A stretch of DNA of 64,000 bases from contig JAIXOJ010000144.1 in assembly GCA_027486835.1 (NCBI GenBank), positions 19,695 to 83,694 on the forward strand, in the 5' to 3' direction. The position numbers and the translations under genes are program-made. The notes below the pieces were generated by a model. It saw nothing but the letters and a program-made list of their open reading frames with translations. It was not told the DNA's origin and made no database searches. This DNA is from Chitinophagaceae bacterium. GTDB taxonomy: Bacteria > Bacteroidota > Bacteroidia > Chitinophagales > Chitinophagaceae. Below, one piece after another: positions 1 to 13,400 of the stretch; the stretch's first letter is position 1; each line of letters begins with the position of its first letter.

Positions 1-240
1 TGGCAAGCACTTAATAGTTGTTAGGGGTTTGTTGTTAGTTTTAGAGTCTCGTAGTTAAAATAGGCACTGCTAGACTTTCTTCGATTATTTGGCTGAAGAT
101 TTTTTAATGACTTCCACGCATAAAAATCAACCAATTCTGATTAGTGTAAAACAGTTCAGCTGTCTGTCCCTTATATTGTCCGTCCAAAATGGAAACACCT
201 AAAAATTATTCCACACTAATACCTAATACTTAACAACCAT
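1..240. other. Intergenic left edge
   Basis: No open frame running off the window edge, RNA gene or clear terminator was seen on either strand. The stretch is AT-rich and lies downstream of the minus-strand hydrolase gene that ends at 241. Confidence 0.4.
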
Positions 241-1158
241 TTACTTGCCATTGATTAATTGGTTGGTAGCCAACCAGCTATATAACAACACCATCCAATT
301 GCCTGGTTCTGCTGCATTATTCATCCCAAAACCATGTCCACCTTTTTGATAAAGGTGCATTTCTGCTGGTACTTTGTTATTCCTAAGACTGGTAAAAAAA
401 GCTAGGGAATTTTCCACTGGCACTGCTTTATCATCTATTGCATGGAGTAAAAATGTGGGTGGGGTTTGGCTATTTACTTGTAATTCATTGCTGTACAATA
501 ATATCTTTTCTTCCGAGGGTTTTTTACCCAGCATATTTTCCCTCGAACCCTTGTGGGCAATGCTGTCTTTGAAGCTAATCACTGGATATATCAATACCAG
601 AAAGCTGGGTCTAAGATTGGTATTAGAGGGATTATCAACTAAGCTGTTGGAATAATGTGTACCCAAGGTAGCTGTCAAATGACCACCAGCCGAAAATCCA
701 AGCACGCCCACTTTTTCAGGATTAATCTTGTATGTACCAGCATTATCACGTACCAGTTTTATGGCTTGTTGCGCATCCATCAAAGCCACAGTTTCTGTAT
801 TTTCAACGCATTCGGCATTTTTGGGTTGTCGATATTTGAGTACAAAAGCTGTGATACCTTTTTTATTGAGTTCTTGGGCTACTTGATGTCCTTCGTGGTT
901 AATGGCCAAACGAGCATATCCCCCGCCAGGGCAAATGATAACGGCGGTTTTTGCTGAATCTTGTTTTTCCGGCAAATAAACATACAAAACAGGAGTTATT
1001 ATGCCATCTATCCTACCCGGAGCGGGTTCAGATTCTGACAATTTACAAGGTTTTGAGTTAGGTATTTTTCCTTGGTATAAGGGAACAACAGTTTGGGCAT
1101 TCGTATTCATAGCAGCAATCATTACAAGTGATAGTAGGCGTACAACAGTAAATTTCAT
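241..1158 (-). CDS. Secreted alpha/beta hydrolase, acetyl esterase/lipase-like
   Basis: This 305-residue protein starts with a signal peptide (about residues 1-22, ending NTNAQ), so it should act in the periplasm or outside the cell. The oxyanion motif PGGGY lies near residues 77-81. The nucleophile elbow GFSAGGH places Ser156, Asp242 or Asp243 follows in IDDKAVP, and His275 sits in GGHGFGM, so the full catalytic triad is present. The fold and PGGGY motif match the esterase/lipase group that includes acetyl-xylan esterases. By family, such enzymes cleave acetyl or short acyl esters, often on plant polysaccharides, but the substrate here is inferred. The gene is monocistronic, with a promoter-like box only 4 bases before the ATG. 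A neighbouring SGNH esterase and lyase-like protein fit a polysaccharide-degrading context. Confidence 0.85.
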   Translation of the reverse strand: MKFTVVRLLSLVMIAAMNTNAQTVVPLYQGKIPNSKPCKLSESEPAPGRIDGIITPVLYVYLPEKQDSAKTAVIICPGGGYARLAINHEGHQVAQELNKKGITAFVLKYRQPKNAECVENTETVALMDAQQAIKLVRDNAGTYKINPEKVGVLGFSAGGHLTATLGTHYSNSLVDNPSNTNLRPSFLVLIYPVISFKDSIAHKGSRENMLGKKPSEEKILLYSNELQVNSQTPPTFLLHAIDDKAVPVENSLAFFTSLRNNKVPAEMHLYQKGGHGFGMNNAAEPGNWMVLLYSWLATNQLINGK

Positions 1159-1162
1159 TTAG

Positions 1163-1170
1163 CAAAAGTA
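1163..1170 (-). promoter_or_regulatory. Bacteroidota -7 element TACTTTTG, probably leaderless
   Basis: Read on the minus strand, TACTTTTG fits TAnnTTTG and is followed by CTAA and then the ATG of the hydrolase at 1158. In Bacteroidota the transcript begins a few bases after this box, so the mRNA would have almost no leader. No clear -33 box was identified. Confidence 0.45.
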
Positions 1171-1392
1171 TGTGAAGGCGAATATAAAGGAACGGTAGTG
1201 TGGTAGCTTATAAAAGGTACGTTTACAAAAAGTTTATGTCAATATTTGATTCGCAACGGGAATGAATAAATAGGATGTCGCAATTCATGTTAAAGGGGCT
1301 TGCATCAAACCATTCAATGCTAAATTTTTGTAACTAGACTTCTTAGCGTTAGGTTGGACGAACTCGATTCGGCTTTGTATGCCCAACAAAAG

Positions 1393-1429
1393 ATAAAGCC
1401 CCTTCCACCGAGGGCAGAAAGGGCTTTAT
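1393..1429 (-). terminator. Hairpin after the giant T9SS gene
   Basis: The arms ATAAAGCCC (1393-1401) and GGGCTTTAT (1421-1429) pair perfectly over 9 bp with a 19-base loop. It lies 40 bases beyond the stop of the giant minus-strand gene. The minus-strand sequence after the stem reads CTTTT, a short U-run, consistent with an intrinsic terminator. The rest of 1159-1468 holds nothing recognisable. Confidence 0.6.
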
Positions 1430-1468
1430 GTTTAGAAGGGTAATGCTTTATAATTTAATCAAAATCCA

Positions 1469-4400
1469 CTAGTTTTTGATAAACTTTTGCTTCCAAGATT
1501 CGCCCTGAGCATTAGTCAACTCAACTAGGTACAAACCAGACGCTAGATTAGTGGCATCAATACTAATTTGGTTGCCATTGGCTTGTAATCCTGTTTGTGT
1601 AAACACTTGCTTACCTGCAACTGTGAATACTTTCACACCATAGGTTGCATTTGCAGTAGCCGCTGCTAAGGTTATATTCAAGCGCTCTTTAACCGGATTA
1701 GGGAAAATGGTGATAGCTGTTTCAAGATTACTACGAGATAGTTTTACGATATTGCTGTAAAGCGCGGTACCGTTTGACTCGATCGCCTTAATCCGGTAAT
1801 ACCATGTACTTGCTTCTGGCAATTGAACATCATAAACCTCATAACTATTAGCAACAGTAGCAACTACCTGAGCTACTTTACTAAATGCTCTAGCATCTAG
1901 GCTTCTTTCTACTTCATAACTACGGATGTTCACTTCCCGAGCTGTACTCCATTTTATAGCTGCACTATTGCGGTTTAATGTTGCACTCACCTTGGTAAAG
2001 CTTACTGGTAAAGTACCAGTTGGTTTGAATAACAATACAAAACGATTATTGCCTTTACTCAACGAATCAGCTGTAATACTGAAATCGTAGGTGGTATTGC
2101 TTCTCACATTTTGTTGCGTACCTAAGTAATTATCCCTCAACTCTATAGCCATATTGCTATCTAAATCTTGGTAATCAGCAAAGCTTAAACGGTAAGTACC
2201 ATTTGCTGTACTACTTACCACGAATGGAATAGAATCATTTATCGTTGGTTCTGCAAATGTGGCTATTGCAAGTTTACGAGCGGCTTTGGTAATGGCTACT
2301 GTTTGTGCACCACCTCCGAAAGAAACCGCATCCCAATTGGCAACATAATTTTTACTGCCGTTATTGTTAAAACGAATAATTGCTTCATCCAACAAGGTAT
2401 TGTCTGTTGCCTTCAACCCTATTCTCACCAATTTAAGGTTGCTAGTACCAAAGTATTGGGTGTTAGGAATGGTTGAACCAATCTTATGGCTTTCAGAGAA
2501 AGTAACACTACCACCTGTATTTGCTTCTACAAAGAAAGCCTGGCCGCTTGCTAAATAATCGCCAGTAGTATTATCATAACCAGAGGCGGCATTAGTTACC
2601 AACCCGTTAGAATAAGTGGTGTAATTACCATTTCCATAGGGGCTATATGTCCACATGGTATTGTTGATAATACTATTACTAGTCTTGAATGCAGAGAAGC
2701 TGATTTGGCTTGGGTAAGGATTAGCTAATAAAGTATAGGCATGAGATGCTAAATTATTTAAAGCAACTATTACATCCCCTGTACTCACTGTACCAATTGT
2801 TTTCAACACTACTGCTTCTGGAGCGGTTGGTGTATTTGAGTTTAATTGGTCAGTACAAGTAACAATACCACTGTTTCTATCCCCACGAATATTTACTCTG
2901 TAACCTTTACCTGGTACTAAATTATCAGAAGTGTTAGGAATTGTTACCCAACGGCTGCCGTTTGAACCCGGTGTTGCATTATAAGTGAACATACTTGGTG
3001 TATTCAAGAACGTTTTGTCAAAACCATTGCTATTGTACTTATCGGTAGATCCTCCATTACCAGAAGTAGTTCCACAGGCTTGACCGCCAGTACCCACACC
3101 TGTAATGTAGATTTGACTTTGCCAAGCATTCCTGATGGATTGAGCAGTAGTGCTACCGATAAAGCTGTATTTACGAGCTGCCTTAGAAGTAATAAAACGT
3201 TCAACGGTTACATTACCACTCAAATAAGTGCCAGAACCTTGAGCGATTCTTGCCGTACCAGTAAGGCTAGATTTCAATACCAAATAACCACCTGTATTCA
3301 AAGTACCTAATGTAGGTGTTACGGTACCAGTGATATTTAAGGTACCATCTAATGTTACTCCATTGCTGTTGTTGATTACCAAATTTTGAATGGTATTAGA
3401 AGAGAATGTAGCTGCTGGAATTGATTGTGCCAGACTTCCATTTAATTCAATGGTACCTGCCGTAGCCGTTAAAGTACCACTGTTGCTGATAGTACCTGCA
3501 ATTTGTAAAGTACCAGTAACCGTTAAGGAAGCTCCACTGGCAATGGTTAAATTATCCACTGCCGAAGTGCCCACAATGGCAGGAGTGGTATAACCAGCTT
3601 CGATGGTAACTGAACTTGCACCTGTAGGTACACCGCCGCACCAATTGGCCGCATTTGTCCAAGTGGAGGTAGTACCTACCCATGTTCCTGTAGGTTTAAT
3701 AGTTATCGTAGCTGAACCACTAGGTGTAGCGGTACATCCATTAGCATCAGTAACAGAAGTTAAGGTATAAGTGGTAGTAGAACTTGGAGAAACACTGATG
3801 TTCGAACCGCTAGTATAACTATTAACTGTTCCACCAGAATATACCACTGTAAAAGGACTTAAACCACCTGTAACAGTTACCGTTAGATCGGTTGTGCCGC
3901 TAGCGCAAATGTTAGCAGTACCAGATAAAACTGCCGTGTATGCAACACAGGTTACGGTTATATTACCAGTAATATAACTAATAGAATAGTTGCTAGGATT
4001 GAACGTACCCCCAGTTGCGGCAGAAGGTGTTACTTGACTGGTATAGGTGCCAACAGCATCTCCAGCCAAAGCACCAGAGCCATACGTTATGGTTACAGAA
4101 CCAATGGTTTGACCACCTACCAAACCGCTAGAAGTAAAGGCAGTTGAGCCTGAGCCTCCCGTTAATATAGCACCATAGGCTTTAGAAACATTGTTAGCAG
4201 TAATAGTTAAAGTTGCTGCTGTTATGTTACGAGCAGTTAACGTAGGCTGTGCAGCTAAGAAATAAGCTGCTGAATTAGTTCCACTTATACTGTAGTTGCT
4301 TGTGATAGCAATACCTGTACCCACATTTGCCGAAGCAAAAGTTGCATTGGCAGCAGATAAAGTAACTACATCACTACCTTGAACACCAGTTAAACTTGCC

Positions 4401-7400
4401 CCTGTGATGGTTGCAGTATTAGTGGCATCATAGGTTTTATTACTAGTAGTTGCACCAGAAACTATCAAAGGAATGGCGGTTTCGCCTAATGCTAGTACAT
4501 TGGTTAAATTAGTTGCTGAATAAGCAGAAGAGGTTGTATAATACCCACCTGTAAGTGTATAAGCTGGGGTAGTTACGGTTACTCCATCTGCTCTTAACAA
4601 TACTGCCACCCCTGTAGGAGTGAGTGAATTATTGGTTAAACCAATGTTGTATGAATAACCAGTTTGATACTGTGTAACGGTATAATACCTAGCACCAAAA
4701 CGACCTTGGCTTACGGTTGATGGTAAACCAGTTGGGGTTCCTTCTATTTGCTCTATTATAACGCCGTTATTAGCATTAGAAGTAGAATAAGCGAAAGTTA
4801 CTGGGCGATAGTTACCTCCTTTACCAATTGGAAAAGTTCTAGTTGAGGTATTGGGTGTATAAAGACCCAAAGGCCCGCTTACATAAGAGTTAGCACTACC
4901 TCCAGAAATTGCACCTGTTACAGATAGATAATCTGATGTGGAAGTGGTAACAATACCACTAGTTAAAGTTAATATACCTCCAACATTTAAAGCAGCACCA
5001 GATACTTTTATATCAGCCGTGTTAGATGCACTTGCCAAATTGATGGTTAAGTTACCAATGGTTGGCACACTTAATACAGTAGGTACCGTTACGCCAGTTC
5101 CAGGGAAACCAGTTCCAGTTTTAGACGTTCCAGAAAGAACCGTGGTTCCTGCATTGGAGAATCCACCACTAGTACCTGTATAAGTTCCCGCAATTGTCAA
5201 TGTTACTGTTGCATCTGAAATGGCTAGACCATAAAGGGCACTGCTATTACTCAAGGTAAAGTCATTCACTTGCTGGCTTTTTGAAATAATCAATGACCCT
5301 GTAGCTGTAACAACCACATTGCTAGTAGAAGGAATGGTATTTCCGCCAGTACGAGCCAACTCTAAAATACCTGCACTAACGGTGGTGGTTCCAGTGTAAG
5401 TATGTTGATTAGAGAAAGTGATATAAGAACCCGTTGTTGTAACATTTCCAGTTCCAGTAATGATACCTGCATCGCTCACAGCACCTGAAATACTTAATGT
5501 AAATCCACCTAACCCTAAAGTTGTACTTGATCCCAATGTTAAGTTAGCAACCGCAGTGTTGGCAACTAATACTGGTAAGAAAGTGGTACCAGATGGGATG
5601 GTAATGTTGGTGTTAGTGGTAGGTACGGTATTGTTAGCCCAGTTAGAAGCGACGTTCCATGCAGTACTAGTTACTCCTGCCCATGTACCAGCTGCACCAG
5701 CAATTACGGTTAATGTACCTGGGTTGTAGGTAATGGAATAATTACTAGCGGTAAACGTACCACCAGTTGCTGCACTTGGGGTGATGGTAGAAGTACTTCC
5801 AATACCATTGGAAGCAGCGATTGCTCCTGCGCCGTAAGCCAACGTAACAGAACCAATAGTCTCGCTATTTTGCAAACCACTTGAAGTGAACGCTGTTGCG
5901 CCTACAACTGGAGTAGATTGGGTAGTACCATAGGTTTTGTTGGTGTTATTAGCAGTGATAGTTAAGGTTGCGGTGGTAATATCTGCAGTTGTAGATGGTT
6001 GTGTTAAGGAGTAAGCAGTGGCGTTCGCACCAGAAAGTGTAAATCCACTAGTGGTCACGGTTTTGCCCGTACCAACACTTGCAGTAGCAAAAGCTCCAAT
6101 TGCACTGCCAGTAACTAGCGTTACATCATCTGGACTAACAACTCCGCTTAACAAAGCACTAGCAACGTTAATGGTAGCAACGGTTGTTCCATTATAAGTT
6201 TTGTTGCCAGCAGTAACACCTGCAATGGTAAGCGGAATAGCGGTTTCTACAAGTGCAACATCATTTACGGTATTGGTAGTTGCAAAACTGGAAGAATTGG
6301 TATAAGTAGGGGAACTAAATGTAACCGTATTGCTAGTAGTAGCACCAGCGCCCTCCCTTCTAAGGAAGTTTACAGTTCCAGTAGGAGTATTTCCTCCATT
6401 ATTTAACCCTACGGTATAATTAGTACCCGTTGCGGATTGAGTGATGGTCCAATATCTGTTACCGAATCTTGCAGTGCTTGCGGTTGATGGCACTGCTGGA
6501 TAAACCGATTCTATTTGTTCAATCGTTACATCCTTGCTGGTTGGGTTTGCCGAGTAAGTAAACACTACCGGGCGATAGTTGCCTCCCTTACCAATTGGGA
6601 AGGTTTTAGCGGATGCCGAAGTAAATGTTTGTTTCAACTTTCCGTCAACATAAGAAGCGGATGATGCGCCCGAAGTGGTTGCACCAGTACTTAAAATCAC
6701 GGTATTTGAACCTGTTGAAAGCAAACCAGCTGTAAGGGTTAGGGTATTTGAAATGGTTAAATCACTCGACGTTGTTACCCCACTTGTATTGTTAATTGTC
6801 AATTTATAAATAGACCCCGTAAACGTAGAAGCAGGAATGGATTGGGCAGAAGAACCATTGAACGATACGATAGTACTTGAATTGGCAGCATTGATATTTC
6901 CTGAAGTACGAGAGATAGAGCCGTTTATTTGGAAATTCAAAGTGCCCGTTGTTGGTGCAATTGTTAAGGTTCCTGCTGTTAATACCAAAGAATTTTCGAT
7001 ATAGGTATTATTTGAATTGACGACCGTTACGCCAGGATGGTTGATGGTTAGCGTATTCAAGAAAGCATTCCCACCACCTGCGTCAACATTCAAAGAAATT
7101 GTTCCTGCATTTCCATTGATAGCTAGAGTGGATGCATTACCAGTAGCACCACCTTTCACAAAGAGCGTTCCTGAAACGTTTACTGTTTGTCCAGCAGTTC
7201 CCACGACCATATTTCTACCGTTAATGTTAATGAAATTGGTAGTAGAGCCAGGGTTAAAAGTGATGGCATTTCCGCCGTTTGGTGCAGTGAACGAAACATC
7301 TGTGTTTAAAAACAAACTAGAAGCGTTGGAAAAAATCAAATAAGGAATGGTAATCACCGAGGCGTTTGCATTGCCAATATATTGTGTATTACCAGCAGCA

Positions 7401-10400
7401 GCAGATAAGAACAATGCCCGATTATTAGAATTGAAAGTTCCACCGTTTAGATAAAACGCCGCTGAAGTGCTGGATAAAATGCCAGTAACCGCCAAATCAC
7501 CTCCAGCAGCCGAGGAAAGCGTTAGTGTACCTGCCAATGATACACGAGATGCCGTTACAAGTCCCGTCATTGAAGACATTGTGAATGTATTGCCACTGTT
7601 TATGGTCAATGCACCGTTCAACGCCCTAGCAGTGTTGCTTCCATTGGATACATCAAAAGTGGTTGAAGTACCAGCAATGGTTACATTGTTGGGATACCCA
7701 GGCGTTGTACCAATTGTACCGATTCCAGTGGCTGACCACTCGTTGAAGCGATTGTAAGAAACTGCATAAGACAAGGTTGAATTAGATGTGTAGATAGGGG
7801 CAGCACTTACACTACCTCCATTGATTGTGAAAGTACCATTGATGGTTGGAACAGTAGTTAAGGTTAAAGTACCAGTATTAATAGTTAGACTACTTAAGGT
7901 TAAAGCAGTTGTACCATTAATTGTACCCGCACCAGAGAAATTGAAGACGCCGCCAGAAATTGTTGCCGTACTATTATTGGTTAAAGTTCCTCCAGCTACA
8001 ATTGTAATAGTACCTGCGGTGATATTCAATGAACCTGCGTTTGTAATTACACTAGTACCGGCAGTTGTGAAATTACCTCCAGACATAGACCAAGTACCGC
8101 TGTTGGTTACATTACCATTGATAGTTACAGTGCCAGTATTTTGAGATAAACTTGCTCCTGAATTGATGAAAAGTGCAGAAGGCTGGGAAGAAATGGTATT
8201 TCCAAGGGTAATGACATTATTAATTGTAACTGGATAACCAGCCGTAGGGTAACTACCACCTAACCAAATTGTACCAATACCTTGAGTCCAAGCACCGTCC
8301 GCATTTGTAACATATCCTAATTGATTGAAAGAACCAGAAGTTCCAGAAAATGCATTTGGATTAGTCACGGTAACCACACCAGTTGATGCATTTCCTGGAA
8401 TAACCACTGAAAGTGAAGTAGCGCTATTATAGGTTACAGAAGAAGCTGCGGTTCCATTGAAAGAAACCGTTGCACCATTCTCGAAATTTGTTCCCACAAT
8501 GTTTACTGTTTGACCATAATAACCATTACCTAAAGCGGTTTGACCAGTGATAGGAGCGGCAGCAGTAACGGATGTAACTGTTGGCGTGCCGCCGATGGAA
8601 GTTGCCATTACCAAGTAAATAGAGTTACCACTTGTCACAGCTCCAGAACCTGGGGAAGCTTGACCATTGATGGTTGTTCCGCTTGTAGAACCTCCGATAG
8701 AACTGTAAGTGCCAGCTGCCGTAGATGATTTACCGATTACATTGTTTCCAGCCAAAGCAGCTTGACGGGTAAGATTGATTGTTCCTCCGGAATAGTTACC
8801 ATTTGATACAGCAAATCTCCAATATTCTGTATTGCTTATGGATGTTAAACCAGTACCATCTGCAGTACCTCCTGAATTGCTATTGGTTGGTGTCACTACA
8901 ATGGTTGGCCCAGTTGCACCAGTTGTGGCATTTAATAAGGTCAATGGTAGATAAGTGCCTGCATTACCAACTGGGAATGAATAAGTACCCGAAGCATTTA
9001 AGCTGCCAGGTAATATTCTTACCAATGGACCATCGATGTAGGTAGTTGTGCCACCACCTGTAACCGTTCCGGAACTGGCAATGGTAAGATTTGAACTAGC
9101 TGTACTAAATATACCGCTTGTAAGCGTGAGTCCTTGATTAACCGTACAAGCACTGCTTGTTGCTAATGCTACCCCGCCAGATGTATTATTGATGATGAGA
9201 TAATCAAAAGTTGTTGTACCTGTAATGGTCTGTGCAGAAGTTCCTGTAAAGAATACACCACGACTATTATGAGTGAATGTACCGTTGCGAGTAAAATTCC
9301 CTTTTACATATAGGTCGCCTGCATTGCCGCTAATGAAGTTGCCTAAGGTTAACGTACCTGTTGCATTGAGGTTAACATTACCTACAACTGTTAGTGCACC
9401 AGGAGTGGCAGCATCATTCAACGTCAATGAACTTGCTGAACCGGATGATGCACCAATATTCAAATTACCGCCCAATTGTAAAGCACCGCTATTCATTAAA
9501 TTGAATGCTCCAGCCTGAGTACTACTTCCTATTGTTACATTGTTGGGATAACCAGCAGTTCCAGCAGTAGTTGTTCCAGTTAGCCATTCTGTAGAACGAT
9601 TGTAACTTCCAGCTTGATTATAAAAAAGCGTAGATGCGGTTCCATAAATAGGTGAATTGTTGCTAATAAACCCATTGGTATTGATAGTAAATACACCATT
9701 TATTGTGGGTGAAGAAGTTAAGAAGGTTGTACCTCCAGCTACAGAAACATTAAAGAACGTAGCTGCCGATGAACCGTTAACAGTACCAGTGCCTAAGAAA
9801 TTGACGGTACCTCCATCTGCTCCGTTTGTACCCGTTGTTGCTATGCTTCCTCCATTATCGGTCAATACCCCACCCGATGCGATGTTGACTGTTTTGCTGG
9901 TTAAGGTCAATGCACCTGCACTCAAAGTGAGGGTTGAATTGACGGTGACTGCACTATTCGATAGGGTTACACCATTGGTATTATTGATAATCAAATTGGC
10001 AACTGTAGTTGGTAAAAAACTTCCTGTGACCGAGGCCGCAGCGGGTGATGGCGTATCAAATTGATAGGTGGCTACTCCCCAAGTTTTTGAACTGCCCATT
10101 GTGAAAGAACCATTTAATCCTGTTGTACTATTGGTCTTGATGGTTGCACCGTCAGAAACAACCAATGTTCCAGCGGTTACTGCATAAGCGGTACTAGTGT
10201 TGTCATAACAAGTAAGCGAACCAGAAATTGTTGTAGATGCAACGCTCCAATTATTATATAAGCTATAAGAACCAGTAATGTTGGTTACCGCATTGGTAAT
10301 CGTGAGGTTGTAATTCAAATATTTAGAAGTACCCGTAAAATTGAGGGTGTTTTGACTCGCTGTTAAACCACCTTGTTGCAAACCGTTACCACCTGTACCA

Positions 10401-13400
10401 TTCACACTACCCGGGGCAATGAAGTTTCCGCCAAAGTTGAATATATAATTACAACCAGTAAAAGTTCTAGAATTACTATAGATCAACCCTGACCATGAAG
10501 TGAAAGTGACATCGCCATTAATATTTATTGTGGATGTGATGCTAGTTGCCCCCCCTGCTCCTGGGTCGCCAAAAATGTAAGATCTGGTGAGTACAGGGTC
10601 AATGCTATTGAATGTAAGATTCCCTGCTATAGTGGCCGTAAATGAGTTGGTATTTGCATCAGCGATGTACAATAGGGTTCTGGTACTCAAATAAGTTAGG
10701 TTTCCAAGAACTGTTCCTGTTGAGGTGGGTGCTATCAATGGAACCGTATTGCTCATAGTAGTAACAATAACATTGGAGTTACTATTCCAAAGTGGATTTG
10801 TTGGAGAAGTAAAAGGCAAAGACGTTAATGATATATTATTGACTTCATAAACACTATTTGCAGCGAAAGTCATTGTTTGGGATCCACCCAACACAAAACC
10901 AACTGATGAAGAATGCTGTAAATAACCATTAACTGTGAGGGTTCCATTGATGGTAGGTGTTCCGCTGGAAAGTATCAACGTACCGTTATTGGTTCCCCCT
11001 ACAGTTGCAATAGAAGACAACGTTGCAGCGATGGTAAGAGTACCCGAAACAGTTGTGGTTGCAGCAGTTAACGTAATATTATTAGGGATGGTAAAGAATG
11101 AAGCACTGTTTACCAATAAAGTACCGTTTACGGTAATGTTTTGATTTAGGGTAACGCCGCTTGGGCTGTTCGTATTGCTAATCGTAAGATTCCTGACAGT
11201 GCTTGTAAAGGTTGCTGCTGGAATGGATTGAGCGGCAGAACCATTAAAAATTACGGTTGCACTACCATTGGATGCATTGATATTACCGCTTCCCACAGAA
11301 ATACCACTGCTAAGGGTTAAGGTATTTGCTCCCACGGTTAATGTTCCAGCAGTTAGCGTTAGCGTATTACTAATTGTCACATTTGCACTAGAACTCAATG
11401 TCAATCCTGCACTATTGTTTAGCGTAACAAAATTGAAAGTAGTTGCTCCTGTAATGGTTTGGGCCGAGCTACCATTGAAAGTTACCATTCTGCTATTAGG
11501 CGTGAAAGTTCCGGTATTTACAAATGCTCCCGATACATTCAAATCTCCTCCTACTGCGCTCGAAAGGGTAAGGGTTCCATCATTTGTAACAGCCCCAACA
11601 GTCAAAGCCGCGGTTGTTGTACTCATCGTTGCAGTAGCCCCTCCATTCACTATCAAGGTACCATTGATAGCTCTTGCTATATTTTGATTGGAAGTGCCGT
11701 TGATATTTAAAGTACCAGCCGAAACACTTACGTTGTTCGGATAGCCTGGAGTTGTACCTATGGTTCCTGCCCCAACAGCGTTCCATTCATTGAACCTGTC
11801 ATAGCTGATGGCATAATCCAATGTAGAAGCTGCTCCATACTTCGGCGCTGCTGAAACAAAACCACCATTGATGGTCAAAGTACCATTGATGGTAGGAACG
11901 GTGGTTAAAGTCAATTGACCACTATTAATAGTAACACTTGAGAATGTTGTTGCCGCTGAACCGTTTACAGTTCCTGCTCCTACAAAGTTGACTGTACCAC
12001 TTGTATTTGTGGAAGTTCCATTATTGGTAAATGTTCCACCGGCAGCAATATTTAAAATCCCGTTTGCACTCATTGTAAACGTTCCACCATTGGTGATTGT
12101 GGTTGCATTGATAGTACCTAAAAAAGAGTGTGTTAGTGTTCCAATATTGTTGATAGTAGTTGCCGTAATAGAACCATTTGAAGCTGAACCAAAGCCAATT
12201 GTGCCATTATTGTTGATGGTGGTTGCTGTAATAGAACCAGATGAACTCATTGTTAGGCTTCTACCACTTGTGATAGTAATAGTGGAAATTGGACTGTTAG
12301 TTATAGCGGCTGAAAGTGTAACAGCAGAATTAATCGTTACTATAGAATTAGCAGAAGGCACAACGTTACCAGCCCATGTAGATGCAGTATTCCAACTTGC
12401 TGCTCCAACAGATAAATAACCCAGAATATTAAATGAAGACGAGGAGCCATTGTTGCCGGAAGTGGGATTGGTTACCGTTACAACCCCTGAGGTACAACCG
12501 TTGGGAATGGTAGCGGTGAGCGATGTTGAACTATTGAACGTTACTGAACTTGCGGAAGTTCCATTGAAACTCACAGTTGCATTGTTTGCGAAGTTGGTAC
12601 CTACTATGGCCACCGTTTGTCCAAAGTAACCATTGCCTAAAGCAGTTTGACCACTAATTGGGCTATTAGTAGTTACGGAGGTAACTGTTGGAACTGCCAC
12701 TTGACCAAATAAAAAGAATCGAGGGGTTGTAGCTCCAATATCATTTGAGGTTGCTACAGAAGATGAAGCAGGAGTTCCTCCCAAAGAGGTATATGCTCCA
12801 CTTGCTGTTGAACTTACCGCAATCACGTTCAAAGGAGAAATAGCAGATTGTCTGGTTAAGGAAACAGATGCCCCTGAAAATGTTCCAATTGTTGAGAACG
12901 ACCAATATTCGGTAGTACTTATTGCTGAAACCGTACCAGATGAAGAACCACCAGAATTTGCAGAAAATGCTTGCACTATTGCTGTTAAAGTACCTGTTCC
13001 ACTTGGTGCTGCTAAAGCAAAGGGGAGGTAGGTTGAGCTTGACCCTACTGGGAAATTATAGGTACTGACACTACCATTGTTTGGCAATCTCCAATTCAAT
13101 GGGCCGCTTACATAAGAGGAAGAAGAACCACCCGAAACCGCAGTATTTGCCGTATTGACAAGGGTCAATGTGTTGGTGCCAGAAGTGGTAAGAATACCAT
13201 TGGTCAGCGTTAACACATTGGTTACCCAAAGTGGCGCACCTAGGGTAACGCCACCTGCACCATTTAAAGTAACATTATAAGGATCAGCAGCAGAAAAAAT
13301 ATTGTAGGGCAGGGTTAGTGCGCTTCCGTTGGTAAATGCCACAGTTGCTCCTGATGCACTTGCATCAATCCCAATACAACCTGCATTGACCGTTACTGTT

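Noticed and set aside
1340..1390. Possible attC-like pair GTTAGGT and GCCCAAC
   Set aside because: The boxes are in the wrong order for an attC site and lie at a terminator of an ordinary gene.
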